DNA of 64,000 bases, taken from contig JAVHNS010000011.1 of the NCBI GenBank assembly GCA_036872755.1, forward strand, positions 1,426,001-1,490,000, in the 5' to 3' direction. Shown here one piece after another: positions 56,363-64,000 of this stretch. The stretch comes from Orbilia blumenaviensis. Lineage: Eukaryota; Ascomycota; Orbiliomycetes; Orbiliales; Orbiliaceae. Under the pieces are notes generated by a model that saw nothing but the letters and a program-made list of their open reading frames with translations, had not been told where the DNA came from and did not search any database. Made by a program: the position numbers and the translations under genes. The number at the start of each line of letters is the position of its first letter. Position 1 is the stretch's first letter.

Positions 56363-58633
56363 ATGACGTCCGTGATCGTCTCTCTCGATTCACCATCGCC
56401 ATCACCAGCCATGGCTTCCACGGCCTCAGCCATACTAACGACCCCCTCCCGGGCCCGCCACTTCACAAGCGTCAAAGACATGCTCCTCCTCACGGAAGAC
56501 CTCGAGGTATCACTTGCCAAAGAACCACCACCACCATCTACTAAACTAAAGCGCCCGAACAAATCAGCTATCCTATCCCGTAAATCCACAAACTCGCCGT
56601 CTCTTCTTTCAAGAAATGGTAAAATCCTCGGAAAGGCGACGAAACCACTATCATCGTGTACATCTACATCGGCTCCTAAACTTAAAACAATTGATTCGTT
56701 CGATATCTTTGCGGTCCCATCTTCGCAACCAGAGGAAGAAGAAGATGGAAAACTCCTCGAGACACTCCCGAATGGAACAAAGAAGCCTTACTTCTCTGCG
56801 AAACGGTTGTGGACTCCTGTAAAAGAAAACTCTCGACCAGAGGTTATCGATCTCTGCACCCCAGACGATGTAGCGAAAGCTGCCGCTACGGGAGCCTTTG
56901 TCTCGCTCTTAGATTCCTATAAACATGATGGCATATCGACTATTACCGGACCGCCGGACCTGCTTAGCCACGACGAACCACTGAAAAAGGGAAGGCTTAT
57001 AGGACTTGTCAACATTACAGGGAGGAAATCACCTTTGCTGCCGTTGGTAAACGGCCAACCAAAGGAAGAATCGACTTCAAAAGCTGCCACAAAAGCCGTA
57101 CCGAAGACGAAGAAACCGAAGACGAAGAAGAGCATTAAGACGATAACAGGACTAGCGGTAGCACCCTATCTTCCAGCTGAAGTGGGCTCGACTGCCCCTC
57201 AAACGCTTCCTGAAACATCGGTAGACGAAGTAGTAGAGGAATTGAAACCAAAGAAACCCCGCAAGAAGCGAGAAACTACCGCTACAAAGGCGACGAAGCC
57301 AAAGAAAGTGTCGAAAAAGTCGACATCGGCACACCCTCCTCTTCTATCCCCGAAATCTGTCCAAAAAAATATGGACACCCAAACATTTGTATTCGGCACT
57401 TCATCACAACTACTTAAAGCAGACCCACCAGAAGAAGGTTGGATGTTAGAGACTACGGGTAGGAAGCTGAATACCATACAGACACACGCAAAAATCCACT
57501 CGAGAGCGACCTGGGATCTGGAAAACTTCAGCGATACTGAGAATGAGGTTATTAGACGACCTACAATACAGTCTGAGTGTGCAGTGGATACTTCTGGTTG
57601 GGGAATCGCAGATCTTGACATTTTGAAAGGGAAGAGTAAAAATGGGATGGGCATGTGGTCGATGGGATCTAGAGGGTTGTTAGGCGAGCTGCATTCAGTT
57701 GAAGTGATGGATCTGGTAGATGAGGACGATTTGGATGATATCCTGAGTCAGAGGGTGCCTTTACAACAACCAAAAGCAGTCGAACCAAAGGCGAAGGAAT
57801 CTCTGTCCAAGGGACTCAAACAACCAGCCAAGGAGACTACGAAGGAGAATGCTGCGCCGTCAATGCCAAAAGACCTACCAACCGTCCACTGGACCCAGCT
57901 CCCAACGCCAGCTTCCACAAACCCGGACAGCGGATCCTCAAAGCCACAGTCGACCACAAAAGGCGAGACCATAAAATCAACAACTCTCTCAAACCGTCCC
58001 AACTTCGAAGGTTTCACAATGGTCCAATTGCAAACCCAACTGCAAAAGTATGGTTATAAACCCGTTAAGTCAAGGAACACAATGATTCAGATCCTAAACC
58101 GCTGTTGGGACTCAGCAGAGATCATGGCAGCAAACCCACCGGAGCCCGTGGAGATCAAACCCAGGGCACCAGCGAAAGGCAAGGGCAAGAAAAAAGTAGC
58201 CGGCGATACCGAAGTGGAGATAGCCCCTAAGAAACGGGGTAGGAAGCCAAGGAATGTAGTGGAAGTAGATGGTGAAATGGACGGCCCGAAGCCAAAGAGG
58301 AGGAAGTCTTCTACGGCTGCAGGGAAACTCGACACTTCGACACTATTCAAGCATATTGCCGCTGCTATTAAACATCAATCAACCTCACCCGATGCTAATA
58401 ATCAATCGTGGTGGCAGCGAATTCTCATGGATGAAACGATTGTAGTCGAGGAGCTAGCGGAATGGCTTGTGAAGAGTGGATTGCAGGCTGCTGGAGTGGG
58501 TGGGAGTGTTTGGGTTGATTGTGGCGTTTATGAAAGCTCCATAGATGTGACTTTGATGCAGAAGAGAGTGGACGCCGTGAAAATGTGGTGTGAAGCTCGG
58601 AGTGTGTCGTTTGTGGAAAGGAGTACTCGATAA
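56363..58633 (+). CDS. SLX4: structure-specific endonuclease subunit SLX4
   Basis: Scaffold and activating subunit of the SLX1-SLX4 nuclease that cuts branched DNA (Holliday junctions, stalled forks); nuclear. 756 aa, single exon. Mostly disordered and Ser/Lys/Pro-rich, with conserved islands typical of fungal SLX4: TSVKDMLLLTEDLEVSL near the N-terminus, TQTFVFGTSSQLLKADPP mid-protein, WDLENFSDTENEV, a SAP-like helix pair (about 548-582: FEGFTMVQLQTQLQKYGYKP, then SRNTMIQILNRCW), and the C-terminal CCD helices that bind SLX1 (about 676-755: WWQRILMDETIVVEELAEWL). KKRGRKPRN near 625 is an AT-hook-like basic motif, and several KPKK/KKPRKKR clusters could be nuclear localisation signals. Length agrees with filamentous ascomycete orthologs. 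An SLX1 gene is not in this window. The upstream intergenic region is shared with proline dehydrogenase. Confidence 0.9.
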   Translation: MTSVIVSLDSPSPSPAMASTASAILTTPSRARHFTSVKDMLLLTEDLEVSLAKEPPPPSTKLKRPNKSAILSRKSTNSPSLLSRNGKILGKATKPLSSCTSTSAPKLKTIDSFDIFAVPSSQPEEEEDGKLLETLPNGTKKPYFSAKRLWTPVKENSRPEVIDLCTPDDVAKAAATGAFVSLLDSYKHDGISTITGPPDLLSHDEPLKKGRLIGLVNITGRKSPLLPLVNGQPKEESTSKAATKAVPKTKKPKTKKSIKTITGLAVAPYLPAEVGSTAPQTLPETSVDEVVEELKPKKPRKKRETTATKATKPKKVSKKSTSAHPPLLSPKSVQKNMDTQTFVFGTSSQLLKADPPEEGWMLETTGRKLNTIQTHAKIHSRATWDLENFSDTENEVIRRPTIQSECAVDTSGWGIADLDILKGKSKNGMGMWSMGSRGLLGELHSVEVMDLVDEDDLDDILSQRVPLQQPKAVEPKAKESLSKGLKQPAKETTKENAAPSMPKDLPTVHWTQLPTPASTNPDSGSSKPQSTTKGETIKSTTLSNRPNFEGFTMVQLQTQLQKYGYKPVKSRNTMIQILNRCWDSAEIMAANPPEPVEIKPRAPAKGKGKKKVAGDTEVEIAPKKRGRKPRNVVEVDGEMDGPKPKRRKSSTAAGKLDTSTLFKHIAAAIKHQSTSPDANNQSWWQRILMDETIVVEELAEWLVKSGLQAAGVGGSVWVDCGVYESSIDVTLMQKRVDAVKMWCEARSVSFVERSTR

Positions 58634-59092
58634 ATGATTCTCCATATTAGTGTCTTTACTTGTCTGATGTTTAGCATAGCGGATTGGCGTTATTCCTGTA
58701 GGAATTTTATTCAGGGCTTTCGATGTATAATCTTTTATACCTGACCTAGGCTTGAAACTCCCAAAAGGGTATATAAGTTAACGATCATTATATATGGATA
58801 CCAGCATAGTATTTAAGGATATTGGTCGTCTACGCATACAGGTAGTCAAACCAAACGATAAAGGAATGAGGTAAAAAAATACTCCTAATCAAAACCCAAA
58901 GAACTCCGCCTAATATACTCCTGGGGAAGCAACTAATCCACAAAGATGTTGTAAAACACAATATCGAAGAAGAAGGGGGACAGAACTGAAGCCAAAAAAA
59001 AAAGTAATATACAATAACCTTCAACGGTATAAGAACAGGCACAATGATTATATAGGCGGCGGTGATGGTGGCGGCAGTGGTGGTGAGAAACG
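58634..59092. other. intergenic between convergent genes
   Basis: 459 bp of likely 3' UTRs of SLX4 (+) and the histone deacetylase gene (-). A GGT/GGC microsatellite-like stretch occurs at about 59057-59085. Confidence 0.6.
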
Positions 59093-60493
59093 CTACGTAA
59101 ACAGTTCACCTTTCAATCCACCCTTTTCCGCCTTCCTTCTCTCCGATTCCAGCTCCGCTTTCTCCTCTGCTAACCTATCTTCCGTATCCATGCTAATAGC
59201 CCCAATATCCGGTGGGATTTCCTGCATCTGAACACTGGGTGCTCCCTGCAAATATCTTAATTGCTCCAATACCTTTTGTCTCGCCGTTTCAAGATGTTTC
59301 CTCGTATTTTTATTCTCGTGTTTTGTGGTCGCAAGGTCCGGATGGAGTGTATAATCCGGCTTCCACCAGGCCGAAAACTGCGATGCTGGCAGATTATTAT
59401 CCAGCTCGAGGTTTAGACACAGCCCAGTTTCGTAGGCCCATAGACGGGATACATTCCGAGGTGTATAGCCGCCCCCACCTAGCACTAATAAAGGTAAATT
59501 GAAGGATTTTATGAAGTCGACACAGGCGCCATGAGCTTTGATGTTTAGATTGAAACAGCCCAGACGATCGCATCCCAGGGAGTCGGCACCGCATTGGAGG
59601 ACTATCGCGGACGGACGATAGGACAGGAGAACAGCCTCTGAAATAGACTTAAAGAGGAGTATATAACTGTTGTCATCTATTCCGTCCTTGAGGGGTACGT
59701 TGAGGGAGTAGTGTTTTCCATTCCCGGCACCGATGTCGTCGAACCCTCCTGTCCCAGGGAAGAACTCCTTAGGGTCGTATTTGTGGAAGGAGAGGGTCAT
59801 GACCCGGTCTGTGGACCAAAATGCCTGCTCTACACCATCGCCATGATGAACGTCTATGTCGATGTATAGAACTCGAGGGTGGTGGCGAAGGAGCTGAAGA
59901 ATAGCTAAGACAATATCGTTGATGTAGCAGAACCCCGATGCCTCTGCCTTCTTAGCATGGTGAAGTCCGCCAGACCAGTTAATGGCGATGTCGGATTGGT
60001 TGTTGATGAGCTTTCTCGCGCCGTCGAGACTGGCACCTGTATAAAGCGAACCAAAGTCGTACATGCCGTCGAATATGGGACAGTCGTCGCCGATGTTGTA
60101 CTTTGTAATCATCTCGCCAGGGAAGGTGTCCGTGTTATGAGGAGTTACGCGGCGGAGGAAGTCGAGGTAGTCGGCACTGTGGAAGTCGGCAAGTTCTTCT
60201 TCGGAGGCTCTGCGTGGTACGTAGACATCCATGAGGTTGTGCATACCATATCCTAGAACGAGCTGATTTGTGAGAGTGAGGCGCCATGGCTTCATGGGAT
60301 GGGTGGCGCCGAAGTGGTGTTCATCAGCGGCGGGGTTGTGGTGGTAGGAGACTCTGATGTTGGAGTTGTCCTTGATTGTGAAGAGCTGGCGGTAGCTCAA
60401 GGTTTTGTCATCAACGGTAAGAGTAGGAGGCCCGTTTGGGGGTGGTTCATCGCGGGGATCCGATGGGAAAGTGTCATAGGTCTTTACGACCAT
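59093..60493 (-). CDS. HOS2: class I histone deacetylase, Hos2 type
   Basis: Zinc-dependent histone deacetylase; Hos2 orthologs work in the Set3 complex on coding regions and stress genes. 466 aa, single exon, ATG at 60493. The class I catalytic fold is complete: [45 protein letters not shown] (His pair), [18 protein letters not shown] (zinc Asp/His), [36 protein letters not shown] and [20 protein letters not shown] (zinc Asp-equivalent loop and Tyr region). The MKPWRLTLT sequence favours Hos2 over Rpd3, whose block reads MKPHRIRM. N-terminal 25 residues are Pro/Asp-rich; the C-terminal 60 form a charged coiled-coil-like tail ([17 protein letters not shown]). Divergently transcribed from the ING gene. 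Its start codon directly follows an octamer repeat (60496-60559). Confidence 0.92.
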   Translation of the reverse strand: MVVKTYDTFPSDPRDEPPPNGPPTLTVDDKTLSYRQLFTIKDNSNIRVSYHHNPAADEHHFGATHPMKPWRLTLTNQLVLGYGMHNLMDVYVPRRASEEELADFHSADYLDFLRRVTPHNTDTFPGEMITKYNIGDDCPIFDGMYDFGSLYTGASLDGARKLINNQSDIAINWSGGLHHAKKAEASGFCYINDIVLAILQLLRHHPRVLYIDIDVHHGDGVEQAFWSTDRVMTLSFHKYDPKEFFPGTGGFDDIGAGNGKHYSLNVPLKDGIDDNSYILLFKSISEAVLLSYRPSAIVLQCGADSLGCDRLGCFNLNIKAHGACVDFIKSFNLPLLVLGGGGYTPRNVSRLWAYETGLCLNLELDNNLPASQFSAWWKPDYTLHPDLATTKHENKNTRKHLETARQKVLEQLRYLQGAPSVQMQEIPPDIGAISMDTEDRLAEEKAELESERRKAEKGGLKGELFT

Positions 60494-60495
60494 TG

Positions 60496-60559
60496 TGACC
60501 AATTAACCAATCGATGGATCAGTCAATCGATGAATCAATTAATCGATCAATCGATCAAT
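60496..60559 (-). repeat. octamer tandem repeat (ATTGATCG-like, 8 units) abutting a start codon
   Basis: Read on the minus strand, eight consecutive octamers follow the pattern ATTNATCG (two exact ATTGATCG copies, then ATTAATTG, ATTCATCG, ATTGACTG, ATCCATCG, ATTGGTTA, ATTGGTCA). The array ends two bases before the deacetylase ATG. Confidence 0.8.
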
Positions 60560-60749
60560 AGGGGGCAAGAAATCGGGCAGTCGGTTGATTAAAATGTAGG
60601 CTAAATGTGTAGTACGCAGGAGGCTATCGGAGCATCGTCGAAGCGAGTGATCGAATCCTGAGAGTAGTTAGCCAGCTACCCTCGAGGCGTATGGTAGAGC
60701 TAAAAGCTATACTATATGCCTACTATTTCGGCGCCGAAGCAGGATGGTT

Positions 60750-60803
60750 ATGATGGCGATGGCGATGGCGACGATGATGATGGTGACGATGGTGGTGGTG
60801 CTG
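60750..60803. repeat. GAT/GGC/GGT trinucleotide microsatellite
   Basis: Imperfect run of GATGGC, GAC, GATGAT and GGT triplets within the divergent promoter. Confidence 0.85.
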
Positions 60804-61114
60804 GTTATGATGCCTGTCGGGGTGGAAGGTTGGCGAATGAAGAAGGGGAGAAGCAACTGCTTAGTTGCTTAGCTAACAGGGTCAAACCCGCCAAACAAGG
60901 ATTCGACCTGCATCCTTCTTTCTTCTTCTGCTTCTTCTTCCTTCTTCCTTCCTCGAATCTCATCCCATCGGCCCATCGCCACCTAACCTCTCCTCTCCCG
61001 GCACGGCTTCATCCCAATATCAACTTCACTACTAGAATACCGAACCTTGTTATCCGATTCCCCATCGAATCTCCGACAATATATTATTGCACCATACTCC
61101 CCAGCCAATAAGAA

Positions 61115-62326
61115 ATGGCGTCCTTCGGCCCAATCGAAGATGTCCAATCCGTCCTCGAACAATTCATCGAAAACGTCTCCAACCTCCCCGCCGAACTTAC
61201 TCACCTCTACGAAGAACTCTCCAACAAGGATAAGCGCGTTCATGCCCTAAAACAGTCTATTGCTCAAAAGGACGCCTCCATCCAACGCTTCATCCGCCAG
61301 AATGGCTCACAGACTATATACCCCAAGGAAGCAGCGTACAACAAGGCTATCGGCGAAGCTTTCAAAGAAATAGGCGTTATCCAAGACGAAAAATGCAAAC
61401 TTGCAAAGCGGGCGACTGAGTTGATCGATAAGCATGTCAAGAGGTTGGATATGAAGATCAGGGACCTGCAAAGGGAAGGCCTGATCAGCGAGGACTTCAT
61501 CACCCCACAAATGCTATCTCAATATGCCCCTCCGAACCTCTCTGGTCCGTCGTCATCCAACAACAGCGGAAACAGCAACAACAGTTCAAGTGGCGGCAGC
61601 ATAACCACCAATGCTCTTCCTGGCCGTCTCCCTCCATCCCATGCAGGCTCTAGGGCGGGAGGAGGTAGCTCGGTTGGCAGTGGAAACAGCACTGCATCGA
61701 CACTGGAAAATGTATCAAGAACATTAGCGGCATCGGCTGAGGACCAACTTCTCCACACTTTAAAGGGCATTCTTCCCTCCGGCGCTCCGGATCCTAAGCG
61801 ACGACGCCTAAATACCGGCGGACCTGCCCCGGTTGGTCCGTCGCCATTAGCAAATGCTTCAAACGCGAACTCCGGCGTCAACACACCGACTCGTGGATTA
61901 TCATCACTATCCCAAGGTCAAGCACCAGCCAGGCGGAGTGGACCACCTCCCAAACCTGTTAGGCGCCCAACGGCCAATACAGCTCCTAAAAAACAAAAGA
62001 ACGAAGACGACGTAGACGAGGACCATAGTGATAGCGACAACGATGAAGAAGAAGAAGACACTGGTGAAGATCAAAAGCCGTACTGCGTCTGCCAGCAAGT
62101 CAGCTTCGGAAACATGGTCGCATGCGATAATAAGAGTTGTCCATTTGAGTGGTTCCATTGGGGTATGTTCGCCAGTCTTCCTTCCCATAAAATAATTCGT
62201 AGTCAAGAATACTAACCATAATGGAAATTATAATTAGGTTGCGTAGGCCTCACTAAAGAGCCAGCGGGCAGTTGGTTCTGTGACCACTGCACAAAACTAA
62301 GGAATAAAGGAGTCAAGAAGGAATAG
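61115..62326 (+). CDS. YNG2: ING-family PHD-finger protein (Yng2-like, NuA4 complex)
   Basis: Chromatin reader subunit; Yng2 orthologs belong to the NuA4 histone H4 acetyltransferase and read H3K4me3 through the PHD finger. Exons 61115-62162 and 62238-62326 give 378 aa. The N-terminal ING helix region (about 5-120) includes VLEQFIENVSNLPAELTHLY, SIQRFIRQNGS and KCKLAKRATELIDKHVKRLD. A Ser/Gly/Pro-rich linker (130-300) follows, then an acidic stretch (DEDHSDSDNDEEEEDTGED) and a C-terminal PHD finger with the Cys4-His-Cys3 order YCVCQQVSFGNMVACD, CPFEWFHWGCVGL, WFCDHC. The intron interrupts the PHD finger after HW. The IRQxGS helix motif favours Yng2 over Pho23/Yng1, but a Pho23-type (Rpd3L) assignment cannot be excluded. 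Shares its promoter region with the Hos2-like deacetylase. Confidence 0.9.
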
Positions 62327-63234
62327 GATCCCTCTCTTTCTCCTTACCTTACATCCCGCGTGGAGGGTCCCGTATACCAGTGTCATATCCCCCCCGGAAC
62401 CCCCGCTGCGTAGGCTTTTTAAACTTCACTATTTAATTTTCGAATTTTACCTTTCTGTTCTTGCGCTCATCTGGCTGAAACAAAACTTGTAATCTGAATT
62501 GAAGGTCAGGGATTTAATTGGTCTAATTTGATCTGGAAGCGATACTTTGCGTATTTGGATGGTGTTTTGGCTTTGATAAAGTCCTTTTTTCTTTTCTTTT
62601 ACAAACATCATTATTGCTTGGGAAAGGACTGCTAGTGGGCGTTTTGTTTACGATTTATGAGATACAAAAGAAGAGAGGATGGCATTAGAGCTCTGACTAA
62701 ACGTGTATATAAAAAGCTTAGTCGTCTTCCTCATGTATGCGGCTGCATAGTCTAATTAATATTAAGCTTAGTAATTAGGAGGCTTTGCCTCAGACAGATG
62801 CCAACCGGGTCACTCTACTATACAAATCTCGAAAATTAATACACTCTAAGAAAAACCCATTTCGATTCCATTCTAGGTCTAATCTCGCGATTTACATACA
62901 CTTTTTTTTTCTGTCGGTGACTTCTTCCTCCCCTTCCCTTTTCTTCTGTGTCATACTAAATCCCGGGAGTTATTCACCGACTTCTCGGAGAATAAAAACA
63001 TGTAAAGGAGTGGCGATTGCTTTAAAGGATGAAAAAAGAAGGAAAAAAGAAAGATAAAGACATGAGTTGAAGGGATAGGTTAGAGGATGGGGTATAATAA
63101 ACCGCCTCTATGATAACTACTATGCATATTTTCAATATTGTGATATAAAAACCAGACAGAGATGTGTATAGCCTCACGAAGAGTAGATTGCAGAGGGAGG
63201 GGGCGAGAAAAGGCAAAGCCACTGTGCTAAAAGA
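62327..63234. other. intergenic between convergent genes
   Basis: About 900 bp of T-rich and AT-rich likely 3' UTRs of the ING gene (+) and RPB2 (-). No gene recognised. Confidence 0.6.
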
Positions 63235-64000
63235 CTATCTGATGGTGACACCAGACCTCTTGCTGTACATTCTGGCTGCGATATTCATGGCCGTCAGCTC
63301 CTGGAATAGTAGTTTAGCGGCATATGGTAGGTGGATTTGTGAAATCTTCGTCTTGTTGCGGCACGGACGGCATTCAAAAAGATTCTTCTTCAGGTTACTA
63401 TATGTGATCCGTATTTCGTTAGATATTTTATTAATAAAATTGAAATTATAGGGCGCAGTGAGCAACTTACGCAATAGGGGTCATGAGACCACAGATATCA
63501 CAAACGTGAACTCTGAATGCATCCGAGACCTCGAACAGACTATCATCTTATGTTAGCTCATTCCAAAAATCCCAGCAGCATGAGCATAAGTGGAATACAT
63601 ACCGTTCCTTCAAGAAAGCACTTGCACCATGAGAAATCATACAATCGCGCTCCATCTCTCCGAAACGCAATCCACCATCTCTGGCACGACCCTCCACTGG
63701 CTGTCTCGTAAGAATCTGAACCGGTCCTCTAGCTCTTGCGTGGATCTTATCGTCCACCATATGCCTCAATCGCTGGTAGTAGGTCGGCCCTAAGAAAACT
63801 TGACAAACCAACTTCTTCCCTGTATGACCATTGTACATCACCTCAAACCCACGAGATTGATACCCGTGTTCTCGCAACAACCGCGACACATTCTCGACTG
63901 TGACTTCAGTAAACGGTGTCGCATCACCTTCGAAACCCCTCAGAGATGAGACTTTACTTAATTGGCACTCGATTAAATGTGCAATTGTCATACGAGATGG
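63235..64000 (-). CDS. RPB2: RNA polymerase II second-largest subunit RPB2 (C-terminal part, 5' end outside window)
   Basis: Core subunit of nuclear RNA polymerase II. The window holds the last three exons on the minus strand, 64000-63603, 63539-63471 and 63397-63235, joined in phase. Conserved RPB2 blocks: [68 protein letters not shown] (hybrid/clamp contact), [39 protein letters not shown], then the C-terminal zinc-binding clamp ([14 protein letters not shown]) and [22 protein letters not shown]. The end SGVTIR replaces the usual short tail of other fungi. The gene continues past base 64000, so most of the protein, including the hybrid-binding core, is not seen. Chosen over RPA2/RPC2 because the blocks match the Pol II paralog most closely. 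Confidence 0.93.

Larger units (their letters stand above)
60494..61114. promoter_or_regulatory. shared divergent promoter region of HOS2-like and YNG2-like genes
   Basis: 621 bp between the two start codons. Contains an octamer tandem repeat next to the HOS2-like ATG, a GAT/GGC microsatellite (60750-60803) and a CT-rich tract (60918-60955) upstream of the ING gene. Individual factor sites are not assigned. Confidence 0.7.

Overview
The window is nuclear DNA of a filamentous ascomycete (Pezizomycotina type). The evidence is short spliceosomal introns (about 40-200 nt) with GT..AG ends and CTAAC/CTAAT-like branch points, long Ser/Pro-rich disordered tails, and typical fungal gene families (TRP/FLC-type channel, CYT-4-type mitochondrial exonuclease, DUF7492-type secreted protein, GH27). 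I cannot name the genus. A basal Pezizomycotina lineage such as Orbiliomycetes is possible but not shown by the sequence alone. No operons, CRISPR arrays, rRNA, tRNA, intact transposons or viral genes were recognised.

Layout, left to right. 1-1023 (+): 3' part of a GH27 alpha-galactosidase. 1238-3264 (-): amidase-signature hydrolase. 4147-7833 (-): TRP/ML-domain membrane protein. 10649-11233 (-): small RNase III-fold protein with damaged metal site. 13645-14163 (-): small secreted Cys protein inside an AT-rich, gene-poor stretch that also holds a 59-nt poly(C) tract (15122-15180). 16190-18956 (+): FYVE+RING ubiquitin ligase (Pib1 type). 20254-21630 (-): Cys/Met-metabolism PLP enzyme. 22467-26073 (-): CYT-4/Dss1 mitochondrial RNase. 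26810-27576 (-): cyclophilin. 29463-30374 (+): secreted protein built from two copies of a six-cysteine module. 30916-32908 (-): Ent3/epsinR-type ENTH protein. 33754-35723 (-): AidB-like acyl-CoA dehydrogenase. 36183-36443 (+): MoaD-type molybdopterin synthase small subunit. 36527-38719 (-): basic disordered orphan carrying PP1-docking-like motifs. 42340-42891 (+): small tail-anchored PPxY protein. 46939-48886 (+): UTP-glucose-1-phosphate uridylyltransferase. 51853-52899 (+): DUF7492/LPMO-like secreted protein. 53635-55044 (-): proline dehydrogenase. 56363-58633 (+): SLX4. 59093-60493 (-): class I histone deacetylase (Hos2 type). 61115-62326 (+): ING/PHD protein (Yng2 type). 63235-64000 (-): 3' end of RPB2, running off the window.

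Most genes are unrelated housekeeping functions; no metabolic cluster is visible. Two functional groupings stand out. First, the Hos2-like deacetylase and the Yng2-like acetyltransferase subunit are divergently transcribed from one 621-bp region, so an eraser and a writer-complex subunit of histone acetylation may share a promoter. Second, endosomal trafficking genes recur (FYVE-RING ligase, Ent3 epsin, and a membrane protein with a Rsp5-type PPxY motif), although they are not adjacent.

The most novel material is the secreted six-cysteine family: a tandem two-module protein at 29463-30374 and a likely divergent single-module relative at 13645-14163. Next come the orphan with PP1-docking motifs, the tail-anchored PPxY protein and the DUF7492 protein with a predicted N-terminal His. 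Gene-poor stretches (7.8-10.6, 11.2-13.6, 38.7-42.3, 42.9-46.9 and 48.9-51.8 kb) show microsatellites and short repeats but no ORF I would call a gene. Exon junctions were placed by eye from splice signals, reading frame and family knowledge. They add up to intact reading frames, but no transcript data were available.
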